Source: Streptomyces cirratus (GTDB lineage: Bacteria; Actinomycetota; Actinomycetes; Streptomycetales; Streptomycetaceae). Taken from it: a stretch of DNA of 64,000 bases. Shown piece by piece: positions 1 through 8,151 of the stretch. The stretch spans positions 186,001 to 250,000 of the forward strand of contig NZ_BMVP01000002.1 of assembly GCF_014650775.1 (NCBI RefSeq), given 5' to 3'. The translations under genes and the position numbers were made by a program. The notes under the pieces were generated by a model. The model ran no database searches. It saw only the letters and a program-made list of their open reading frames with translations, and had not been told where the DNA came from. The stretch's first letter is position 1. Each line of letters opens with the position of its first letter.

Positions 1-1
1 G

Positions 2-817
2 TCCCGTTTCGGAGATCCGTACGCCCCCGGCATCGTGCCGTCCGCGGTGGTCGTGGAGCTCACCCACCTGGCCACGCTCTACCACGACGACGTCATGGAC
101 GAGGCGGACGTACGCCGTGGGGTGGAGAGCGCCAACACCCGCTGGGGCAACTCGGTCGCCGTCCTGACGGGTGACTTCCTCTTCGCCCGCGCCTCGCACA
201 TCCTGGCCGACCTCGGCCCCGAGGCCGTACGCATCCAGGCGGAGGCCTTCGAGCGGCTGGTGACCGGCCAGATCCTGGAGACGGCCGGCCCGCGCGACGG
301 CCGCGACCCCGTCGCCCACTACCTCGACGTCATGGCCGGCAAGACCGGCTCGCTGATCGCCGTCTCCGGCCGGTTCGGCGCGCTGATGGCCGGCGCCGAC
401 GAGTCCGTGGTCGACATCCTGACCCAGTACGGCGAGCGGCTCGGCATCGCCTTCCAGCTCGCCGACGACGTCCTCGACATCGCCTCCGACTCCCACGAGT
501 CCGGCAAGACCCCCGGCACCGACCTGCGCGAGGGCATCCCCACCCTGCCGGTCCTGCGCCTGCGCGAGATGGCGGAGCGGGACCGCAACCCCGACGACCT
601 GGACCTCGTACGGCTCCTGGACGGCGACCTCAGCGACGACGTCCGGCACGCCGAGGCACTGTCCCGGCTGCGCGTGCACCCCGCGCTGGAGCAGGCCCGC
701 CGCGACACCATCCGCTACGCACAGGACGCGCGGGCCACGCTGGCCCCGCTCCCGGAGTGCTTCGCGAAGTCGGCGCTCGAGGAGCTCTGCGACGCGGTGG
801 TCCACCGGGCCGGCTAG
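2..817 (+). CDS. Polyprenyl diphosphate synthase (5' end outside window)
   Basis: Trans-isoprenyl diphosphate synthase that would condense isopentenyl diphosphate onto an allylic primer, giving the long side chain of menaquinone. The frame is open from base 2, so the N-terminus lies upstream. Both Asp-rich metal-binding motifs are visible: DDVMD near the start of the visible part, and DDVLD preceded by the typical FQLA run. Spacing between them is normal for the family. Menaquinone is the electron acceptor for respiratory enzymes, so a position a few genes from the nuo cluster makes metabolic sense. It is followed by a strong terminator. The exact chain length cannot be read from the sequence. 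Confidence 0.93.
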   Translation, partial: SRFGDPYAPGIVPSAVVVELTHLATLYHDDVMDEADVRRGVESANTRWGNSVAVLTGDFLFARASHILADLGPEAVRIQAEAFERLVTGQILETAGPRDGRDPVAHYLDVMAGKTGSLIAVSGRFGALMAGADESVVDILTQYGERLGIAFQLADDVLDIASDSHESGKTPGTDLREGIPTLPVLRLREMAERDRNPDDLDLVRLLDGDLSDDVRHAEALSRLRVHPALEQARRDTIRYAQDARATLAPLPECFAKSALEELCDAVVHRAG

Positions 818-842
818 ACCGCCCGGCCCTGATGGCTCTCCC

Positions 843-890
843 GACACGGGCCCGGCATCCCCTACGGGTAGGGGATGCCGGGCCCGTGTC
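843..890 (+). terminator. Intrinsic terminator after polyprenyl synthase
   Basis: A perfect 23-bp inverted repeat with a 2-nt gap (arms 843-865 and 868-890), 25 bp after the stop codon. There is no T-tract, which is common for Streptomyces terminators. Confidence 0.85.
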
Positions 891-1041
891 GTGTCATCCC
901 TGGGTTGTACGCCCGGTTGAGTCCGGGGAGTGACGCCGTAGGCCCCCCTCCTTTGGTCAGATAGAGGCACATCCCCACCAGATCGGGTGAGAGTGGCGGC
1001 CGGGGGTGGACGCGACGCATCTACGGAGGCAGGCAGAAAAG

Positions 1042-2283
1042 ATGGCAACGAACACGAAGACCCGCAAGGCCGCTCGGTACGCCGTACCGGTCGCGGTGTT
1101 CGGCGTGGCGGCCGCGACCATCGCGATGGTCCCGGCCTTCGCCAACGCCGGTAACCCGGACCTGCCGAAGGTGACGGCCCAGCAGCTCATCGAGAAGATC
1201 GCGGCCTCGGACGTCCAGCAGCTCTCCGGCAGCGCCAAGATCAGCACGGACCTGGGTCTGCCCACCCTCGCGGGCGGTCTGCTCGGCCGGGTCGGCGGCG
1301 GTGGCGGTGTCACCGGCGGTTCGGCCGATCCGCAGGACAAGCTCGCGCAGCTGGCGAACGGGACGCACACCTTCCGTATCGCGGCCGACGGCCCGGACCG
1401 GCAGAAGCTCACCTTCCTCGACGGGAAGGACGAGTACAGCCTCACCCACAACGGCAAGGACGTGTGGGGCTACGACAGCAAGTCCAACCAGGTCTTCCAC
1501 GAGAAGGACGTCCACTCCGGCCCGGGCGCCGAGCCCAAGGCGGCCGAGCGGATGCCCGCCTCGCCGCAGGAGATGGCGCAGGAGGCCCTCAAGGCCGCCG
1601 GTCCCACCACCGACGTCAGCGTGGGCGACACCGCCCAGGTGGCCGGGCGGGACGCCTACCAGCTGGTGCTCAAGCCCAAGCAGGCCGGTTCCACGGTCGG
1701 CTCGGTACAGATCGCGGTGGACGCCAAGAACGGTGTGCCGCTGCGCGTGCAGGTGCTGTCCAGCCAGGGCGGCAAGCCGATCCTGGACGCGGGCTTCACC
1801 AAGGTGGACTTCGCCAAGCCTGCCGCCGACACCTTCGCCTTCACCACGCCCAAGGGCGCGAAGCTGACCGAGGGCAAGGACGGGCACGGCAAGGACGGGC
1901 AGAGCGGCAAGGACGGCGGACACGGCAAGGGGTGGAAGGGCCTGGAGTCCCTCCCCGGCTTCGAGGGCCTGACCGGCGGGGCCGCCGGCGCCGGCAAGGG
2001 TGATGTGAAGGTGCTCGGCGAGGGCTGGGCCTCGGTCGCACAGATCTCCGTACCCGGAGGCAAGGGCCTCAAGGACGCCGAGAGCGCGGCCAACGGCAAG
2101 GACGCCCCGAAGGAGGCCAAGCAGTTCCTCGACTCCCTCGGGGACAAGGTCACCGGCTCCTTCGGCTCGGGCCGGATCTTCTCGACCCGCCTGGTCAACG
2201 CCCTGATCACGGACGACGGCAAGGTCTACGTCGGGGCGGTCACCAAGGACGCGCTCGTGAAGACGGCGAACTCCGCCAAGTAA
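1042..2283 (+). CDS. Exported LolA/DUF2092-like protein
   Basis: A 413-residue secreted or membrane-anchored protein. The N-terminus has charged residues (NTKTRK), a hydrophobic segment with an AVFGVAAATIAMVPAFANA core, and an AxA-type signal peptidase site near residue 31. The body resembles the LolA/LppX-type fold of actinobacterial lipid- or lipoprotein-carrier-like proteins, but the exact role is unknown. Around residues 286-330 there is a low-complexity Gly/Lys/Asp-rich insert with repeated GKDG units. The ATG at 1042 is chosen because a GGAGG lies about 12 nt upstream; an in-frame GTG at 1006 would add 12 residues ahead of the signal peptide. It is a single gene between two terminators. 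A related LppX-like lipoprotein lies at 43721. Confidence 0.8.
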   Translation: MATNTKTRKAARYAVPVAVFGVAAATIAMVPAFANAGNPDLPKVTAQQLIEKIAASDVQQLSGSAKISTDLGLPTLAGGLLGRVGGGGGVTGGSADPQDKLAQLANGTHTFRIAADGPDRQKLTFLDGKDEYSLTHNGKDVWGYDSKSNQVFHEKDVHSGPGAEPKAAERMPASPQEMAQEALKAAGPTTDVSVGDTAQVAGRDAYQLVLKPKQAGSTVGSVQIAVDAKNGVPLRVQVLSSQGGKPILDAGFTKVDFAKPAADTFAFTTPKGAKLTEGKDGHGKDGQSGKDGGHGKGWKGLESLPGFEGLTGGAAGAGKGDVKVLGEGWASVAQISVPGGKGLKDAESAANGKDAPKEAKQFLDSLGDKVTGSFGSGRIFSTRLVNALITDDGKVYVGAVTKDALVKTANSAK

Positions 2284-2296
2284 CCGCACGGCAGTC

Positions 2297-2331
2297 GAGG
2301 GTGGCCCGGGACCGTGTCCCGGGCCACCCTC
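2297..2331 (+). terminator. Intrinsic terminator after LolA-like gene
   Basis: A perfect 16-bp stem (2297-2312 with 2316-2331) and a 3-nt loop, starting 13 bp after the stop codon. Confidence 0.88.
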
Positions 2332-2349
2332 ACGCCGTTCCCGTCCTGT

Positions 2350-2369
2350 GTACAGCGCGGCCGCTGTAC
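2350..2369 (+). promoter_or_regulatory. Candidate autoregulatory operator of the RHH gene
   Basis: The inverted repeat GTACAGCG-CGGC-CGCTGTAC (8-bp perfect arms) ends 9 bp before the ATG of a ribbon-helix-helix protein. Such proteins usually bind short palindromes over their own promoter, so this is a plausible autoregulatory site. Function is inferred from position and symmetry only. Confidence 0.45.
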
Positions 2370-2378
2370 GGTGAGGGC

Positions 2379-2582
2379 ATGTCGAGACACGTCACCATCC
2401 GCCTGGACGAAGAGTTCCACGAGCGCCTCAAGGCGCGCGCGGCGGCACTGGGTACGACGGTCACCGCGCTGATCACCGAGGTCACCGAACGCGAACTGGA
2501 CGAGGACCGCAAGTCGTTCCTGTCCGGTATAGACGAGTTCGCCGACCACTGGGGCTACTTCCAGGAGCGGTTCGGCCATTGA
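2379..2582 (+). CDS. Ribbon-helix-helix (Arc/CopG-type) antitoxin-like protein
   Basis: A 67-residue protein. The N-terminal VTIRLDEEFHERLKARAA is a typical RHH beta-strand/helix start, followed by a second helix (TVTALITEVTEREL) and an acidic, aromatic C-terminal tail (DHWGYFQERF) of the kind that wraps a partner toxin. RHH dimers bind operator DNA through the paired strands. The downstream gene starts inside this stop codon, so the two are translationally coupled like a toxin-antitoxin pair. An in-frame upstream ATG at 2301 lies inside the previous terminator, so 2379 is the better start. A stand-alone CopG-like regulator is the alternative. Confidence 0.75.
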   Translation: MSRHVTIRLDEEFHERLKARAAALGTTVTALITEVTERELDEDRKSFLSGIDEFADHWGYFQERFGH

Positions 2583-3007
2583 AGATCACCATGGAGTGGG
2601 CCTGGACCGCTCTGGCCCATCACCTGCCGTCGGATCCCGCCGTGTGGGATCCCTCCGGGGTGGCTGCCGCGGTCGCCCGGCACCAGAACGACCTCGTCCT
2701 GGTGCCCGAACAGCCCGCCCCGGACACCGCGTGGCGGGCCGCGGCGTTCCTGCACACCCTCGCGGTGTGCCCGGCTCTCGAATCCCCGATGAACGAGTTC
2801 TACGCGGCCGCCGCCACCCGCTCCTACCTGCGTGTCGCCGGGGCGAAACAGCTGCCGTCGCCGGAGGAGCTCGGCGATCTGGTGGAGGCGGCGAAGCTCG
2901 GCCGCGCGGACATCGGGACGGTCGCCGAGGAACTGCGCGCCCTCATAAGGGAACCCCTGCCGGCCTCGCTGCGCGGCCAGGGCCCGGGCCGGGGCGAGGA
3001 CGCGTAG
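2579..3007 (+). CDS. Putative toxin component partnered with RHH protein
   Basis: A 142-residue soluble protein. The TTG start at 2579 overlaps the RHH stop codon (TTGA); an ATG at 2591 is an alternative. Sequences like this are, from memory, often labelled Fic/Doc-family toxin components in Streptomyces. I cannot see the catalytic HxFx(D/E)GNGR motif of true Fic enzymes; the closest feature is a helix with NEFYAAAATRSYLRVAG. The toxin call therefore rests on gene context: a small gene directly behind an antitoxin-like gene, overlapping it, with a palindrome in front of the pair. The C-terminal end is Gly/Arg-rich. The convergent aminopeptidase stops only 24 bp further on. Confidence 0.5.
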   Translation: MKITMEWAWTALAHHLPSDPAVWDPSGVAAAVARHQNDLVLVPEQPAPDTAWRAAAFLHTLAVCPALESPMNEFYAAAATRSYLRVAGAKQLPSPEELGDLVEAAKLGRADIGTVAEELRALIREPLPASLRGQGPGRGEDA

Positions 3008-3031
3008 CGAAGCCGGGGCGGCGCGTGCCGG

Positions 3032-4486
<1,455 letters not shown>

Positions 4487-4524
4487 TCAAGAGCGCAATC
4501 CGGTCAGGGGTGTTCGCAAAACGG

Positions 4525-4561
4525 ACGATCCCCGGTACGAGGACTCCGTACCGGGGATCGT
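4525..4561 (-). terminator. Terminator of rarD-like gene
   Basis: A perfect 14-bp inverted repeat (4525-4538 with 4548-4561), 20 bp beyond the stop codon of the minus-strand transporter gene. Confidence 0.8.
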
Positions 4562-4580
4562 GAGGTGTGGCGGGCGGGTG

Positions 4581-5552
4581 TTACGCGGGCTCGCGGGCCG
4601 CCGCGGTGGCCGCGGGCGGCGCGGCGGTGGCGGCCGCGGCCGGGGCGGCCGCTTCGAGGCGGGCCCGGTTCCGGCGCGAGGTGCGCAGCGCCTCCCACGT
4701 CAGGATCACCAGCGCGACCCAGACCAGCGCGAAGCCGGCCCAGCGCTCGGGCGGCATCGCCTCGTGGAAATACAGCACCCCGAGCCCGAACTGGAACACC
4801 GGCGCCAGGTACTGGAGCAGCCCCAGGGTGGACAGCGGCACGCGGATCGCGGCGGCCCCGAAGCAGATCAGCGGGAGCGCCGTCACCAGGCCCGTCGAGG
4901 CGAGCAGCGCGGAGTGTCCGAGGCCCTGCGAGGCGAACGTCGACTCGCCGCGCACCCCGAGCCACACCAGGTACGCCAGGGCGGGCGGGAACAGCAGCGC
5001 GGTCTCGGCGGTGAGCGACTCCAGGCCACCCATGTTGAGCTTCTTCTTGATCAGCCCGTACGTGGCGAAGGAGAAGGCCAGCACCAGCGAGATCCACGGC
5101 GGCCGCCCGTATCCGACGGCGAGCACCGCCACGGCGGCGAAGCCGATGCCGACCGCCGCCCACTGCGCCCGGCGCAGCCGCTCGCCCAGGACGAGGACGC
5201 CGAGGGCGATGGTGACGAGCGGGTTGATGAAGTAGCCCAGGCTGGCCTCGACCACCTGGCCGTTGTTGACCGCCCAGATGTACAGGCCCCAGTTGACGCT
5301 GATCACGCAGGCGGCCAGCGCGGTCAGGCCGAGCTTGCGCGGCTGCCGCACCAGTTCGGCGATCCAGCCCCAGCGGCGCAGCGCGAGGAGCGCGACGCCG
5401 ACCACGGCCAGGGACCAGACCATGCGGTGGGCGAGGATCTCGATCGCCCCGGAAGGCTTGAGGAGTGGCCAGAAGAGGGGCACCAGTCCCCACATCCCGT
5501 ATGCGCCGAATCCGTAGAGCAAACCCGTGCGCTGCTCGTTCTCCGCCTTCAC
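4581..5552 (-). CDS. rarD: RarD/EamA-family drug/metabolite transporter
   Basis: A 323-residue integral membrane protein of the EamA superfamily, RarD subgroup. It begins with a cytoplasmic GLLYGFGAYGMWGLVPLFWP stretch and shows about ten hydrophobic segments in two EamA-type halves. Conserved RarD features include EILAHRMVWS and SVNWGLYIWAVNNGQVVEAS. The C-terminus is a basic then Ala/Pro-rich cytoplasmic tail. The GTG at 5552 has GGAGG 7 nt upstream; the longer reading frame to 5588 adds a non-membrane Arg/Gly tail and is less likely. The substrate is unknown (an efflux role is assumed for the family). It is monocistronic with its own terminator. Confidence 0.88.
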   Translation of the reverse strand: MKAENEQRTGLLYGFGAYGMWGLVPLFWPLLKPSGAIEILAHRMVWSLAVVGVALLALRRWGWIAELVRQPRKLGLTALAACVISVNWGLYIWAVNNGQVVEASLGYFINPLVTIALGVLVLGERLRRAQWAAVGIGFAAVAVLAVGYGRPPWISLVLAFSFATYGLIKKKLNMGGLESLTAETALLFPPALAYLVWLGVRGESTFASQGLGHSALLASTGLVTALPLICFGAAAIRVPLSTLGLLQYLAPVFQFGLGVLYFHEAMPPERWAGFALVWVALVILTWEALRTSRRNRARLEAAAPAAAATAAPPAATAAAREPA

Positions 5553-5688
5553 GGGGCGCCCTCCAGTGCGACTTCCGGCCAATCTCACAACCTCACGACC
5601 GTAGCGCCGCGACGCCTCGATGTCATGCCCGTCAGCAGGAGATACTCATGACACCTCTCGGGATCTCGCGTGGCGGCAGCCGGCGGAC

Positions 5689-6555
5689 TCAGGCCAGGGC
5701 GGAGGCGATCGCCTCGGCCACGGGGGTCGTCGGCCGTCCGATCAGCCGGGACAGGTCGCCGCTCGTGCCGGCCAGCCGCCCGCGCGAGATCGCCGCGTCC
5801 ACGTCGACGAGGGTCGCGGCGAAGCCCTCGGGCACTCCTGCGCCGGTGAGGATGTCCAGGTGCGCGTCGGCCGGGACCGCCGCGTACGAGACTTCCCGGC
5901 CGGACTGCTTCGCCACCTCGGCCGCGTACTCGTCCAGGCTCCAGGCCGTGTCGCCCGACAGCTCGTAGACCCGGTTCAGGTGGCCCTCGCCGGTCAGCAC
6001 CGCCGCGGCGGCGGCCGCGTAGTCGGCCCGCGCGGCGGAGGCGATCCGGCCCTCGCCGGCGCTGCCCACGACCGCGCCGTGCTCGAGGACTACGGGGAGC
6101 TGGGCGGTGTAGTTCTCGTGGTACCAGCCGTTGCGGAGGAAGGTGTAGGGCAGCCCGGAGTCCAGGATCGCCTGCTCGGTGACCTTGTGCTCGGCCGCCA
6201 GGTCGAAGTCCGCCTCGGGGCCGCCGAGGACCCCGGTGTACGCGAGCTGCGCCACGCCGGCCGCCTTCGCCGCCTCGATCACGGCGGTGTGCTGCGGGAC
6301 GCGGCGCCCGACCTCGCTGCCGGAGATCAGCAGGACGCGCTCGCCCGCGGCGAAGGCGCCGGTGAGGCTCGCCGGGTCGTCGTAGTCGGCGACGCGCACG
6401 TCGACGCCCCGCGCGGCGAGGTCGGCGGCCTTCTGCTCGTTGCGGACGACGACGGCGACCCGGTCCGCGGGGACCTTCGTCAGCAGTTCCCCGACGACCA
6501 GACGGCCGAGGGCTCCGGTGGCTCCGGTGACGACGATGCGGCTCGTGGTGCTCAT
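5689..6555 (-). CDS. NmrA/QorB-like NAD(P)H-dependent quinone reductase
   Basis: A 288-residue atypical short-chain dehydrogenase. The N-terminal Rossmann motif GATGALGRLV follows the first strand, and VVRNEQKAADLAARG is the usual second-strand region. It resembles QorB/YtfG, which reduces quinones with NADPH. The classical catalytic YxxxK is not evident, as expected for the NmrA-like group. The ATG at 6555 has AAGGAGAG 8 nt upstream. It is divergent from an HxlR regulator gene across a 93-bp promoter region, the standard arrangement for a redox-sensing regulator and its reductase target. The exact substrate is inferred. Confidence 0.82.
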   Translation of the reverse strand: MSTTSRIVVTGATGALGRLVVGELLTKVPADRVAVVVRNEQKAADLAARGVDVRVADYDDPASLTGAFAAGERVLLISGSEVGRRVPQHTAVIEAAKAAGVAQLAYTGVLGGPEADFDLAAEHKVTEQAILDSGLPYTFLRNGWYHENYTAQLPVVLEHGAVVGSAGEGRIASAARADYAAAAAAVLTGEGHLNRVYELSGDTAWSLDEYAAEVAKQSGREVSYAAVPADAHLDILTGAGVPEGFAATLVDVDAAISRGRLAGTSGDLSRLIGRPTTPVAEAIASALA

Positions 6556-6620
6556 GGTGGCTCTCCTTCGTACTGCGTTCCCTTGTGTCACTAGCGTATG
6601 GAGAGCGCTAACTATCCGGA

Positions 6621-6645
6621 AGTACCCACTTCAAAGTAAGGTACT
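6621..6645 (+). promoter_or_regulatory. Candidate HxlR operator between reductase and regulator
   Basis: An inverted repeat AGTACC-N13-GGTACT lies 3 bp before the regulator start and inside the divergent promoter region. HxlR proteins bind such palindromes and usually repress both genes. Inferred from symmetry and context. Confidence 0.45.
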
Positions 6646-6648
6646 GGT

Positions 6649-7041
6649 ATGGGAGTAAGTGAACAGCTCGGCGACGCGAACGCCGTCAGTGTGAGAGCCC
6701 CGATGTGCCCCTCGCGCGGGGTGCTGGAACACGTCACCAGCCAATGGGGCGTCCTGGTCCTGGCGGCCCTCGTGGAGCGGCCGTACCGCTTCGGTGAACT
6801 GCGCCGGGAGGTGGGCGGAGTCAGCGAGAAGATGCTCACCCAGACCCTGCGCACCCTGGAGCGCGACGGGTTCCTGCTGCGCCACGCGCATCCGGTGATC
6901 CCCCCGCGCGTCGACTACTCGCTCACCGACCTCGGCCGCGAGGCGGCCGAGCAGGTCTGGGCGCTCGCGCGCTGGACGGAACGGCGCACCCCGGACGTCC
7001 AGGCGGCCCGCCTCGCCTACGACGAAGCCCGGACCTCGTAG
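6649..7041 (+). CDS. HxlR (DUF24) family winged-helix regulator
   Basis: A 130-residue dimeric winged-helix protein. Residues about 25-100 carry the HxlR signature: VLEHVTSQWGVLVLAALVERPYRF, then ELRREVGGVSEKMLTQTLRTLERDGF and the YSLTDLGREA wing/helix. A single cysteine near residue 20 (APMCPSRGVLE) sits where redox-sensing members such as QorR and YodB carry their reactive Cys. Together with the divergent quinone-reductase-like gene this suggests a quinone or thiol-stress switch. The start is ATG 6649; an internal ATG just before the Cys is possible. The stop codon lies in the loop of a perfect hairpin. Confidence 0.85.
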   Translation: MGVSEQLGDANAVSVRAPMCPSRGVLEHVTSQWGVLVLAALVERPYRFGELRREVGGVSEKMLTQTLRTLERDGFLLRHAHPVIPPRVDYSLTDLGREAAEQVWALARWTERRTPDVQAARLAYDEARTS

Positions 7042-7053
7042 CGAGGTCCGGGC
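7027..7053. terminator. Bidirectional hairpin spanning the regulator's stop codon
   Basis: A perfect 12-bp stem (7027-7038 with 7042-7053) whose 3-nt loop is the TAG stop codon of the HxlR gene. It sits between two convergent genes and can serve both. Confidence 0.7.
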
Positions 7054-7077
7054 CGGTGCGCGGGGACGGGCGGCGGG

Positions 7078-8151
7078 TCAGCCGACGACCGTCCAGGTGT
7101 CGTTGCCGGTGAGCAGCGTCGTCAGATCGCCCTTGCCGCGCTGGTCGACCGCGGTGTCGAGCTGGTCGGTCATGAGGGTGTCGTAGACCGGGCGGTCGAT
7201 GTCGCGGAAGACGCCGATGGGCGTCTGGTGGAGCGTGTCGGGATCGGCCAGGCGGGAGAGCGCGAACGCGGTCGTGGGGCTCGCCGCGTGCGCGTCGTGG
7301 ACCAGGATCCGCGCCTCGTTCTCCGGCGTGACGGCGACGACCTCCAGGTCGCCGGTGGCCTGGTCGCGCACCACTCCCTTGTGGCCGTCGGCGCCGAATC
7401 GGATCGGCCGTCCGTGTTCGAGGCGGATGACCGCCTCCTGGGCCTGCTCCTGGTCCTTGAGGACCTCGAATGCCCCGTCGTTGAAGATGTTGCAGTTCTG
7501 GTAGATCTCGATCAGGGCGGTGCCCTGGTGGTCGGCCGCCTGGCGCAGTACCTCGGTGAGGTGCTTGCGGTCGGAGTCGACGGTTCGGGCGACGAACGAG
7601 GCTTCGGCGCCGAGCGCGAGCGAGACCGGGTTGAAGGGGGCGTCGAGCGAGCCCATCGGCGTGGACTTGGTGATCTTGCCGAGTTCCGAGGTGGGCGAGT
7701 ACTGGCCCTTGGTCAGACCGTAGATCCGGTTGTTGAACAGCAGGATCTTGAGGTTGACGTTGCGGCGCAGGGCGTGGATCAGGTGGTTGCCGCCGATCGA
7801 CAGGGCGTCCCCGTCGCCGGTGACGACCCAGACGGACAGGTCGCGGCGGGAGGTGGCCAGGCCGGTGGCGATGGCGGGGGCACGGCCGTGGATGGAGTGC
7901 ATCCCGTACGTGTTCATGTAGTAGGGGAAGCGGGAGGAGCAGCCGATGCCCGAGACGAAGACGATGTTCTCCTTCGCCAGCCCCAGCTCGGGCATGAAGC
8001 CCTGCACGGCGGCCAGCACGGCGTAGTCACCGCAGCCCGGACACCAGCGGACCTCCTGGTCCGACTTGAAGTCCTTCATCGACTGCTTGGCCGGGGCCTT
8101 CGGCACCAGCGACAGCAGCGACGGGGTCGGCGCGTCGGTCACGTCAGTCAT
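7078..8151 (-). CDS. korB: 2-oxoacid:ferredoxin oxidoreductase, beta subunit
   Basis: A 357-residue thiamine-diphosphate-binding subunit that, with the alpha/gamma partner, oxidatively decarboxylates a 2-oxoacid (probably 2-oxoglutarate) to the acyl-CoA and passes electrons to ferredoxin. Cluster ligands are visible as Cys37/Cys40 (WCPGCGDY), Cys71 (GIGCSSR) and the Cys in IYQNCNIF. The TPP motif runs from GDGDALSIGGNH (about residue 112) to LLFNN (about 137-141). The ATG overlaps the korA stop by 8 bp, so the subunits are translated in step. The C-terminal tail is a KorB-type extension. The 2-oxoglutarate assignment follows family resemblance, not a specific residue. Confidence 0.92.
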   Translation of the reverse strand: MTDVTDAPTPSLLSLVPKAPAKQSMKDFKSDQEVRWCPGCGDYAVLAAVQGFMPELGLAKENIVFVSGIGCSSRFPYYMNTYGMHSIHGRAPAIATGLATSRRDLSVWVVTGDGDALSIGGNHLIHALRRNVNLKILLFNNRIYGLTKGQYSPTSELGKITKSTPMGSLDAPFNPVSLALGAEASFVARTVDSDRKHLTEVLRQAADHQGTALIEIYQNCNIFNDGAFEVLKDQEQAQEAVIRLEHGRPIRFGADGHKGVVRDQATGDLEVVAVTPENEARILVHDAHAASPTTAFALSRLADPDTLHQTPIGVFRDIDRPVYDTLMTDQLDTAVDQRGKGDLTTLLTGNDTWTVVG

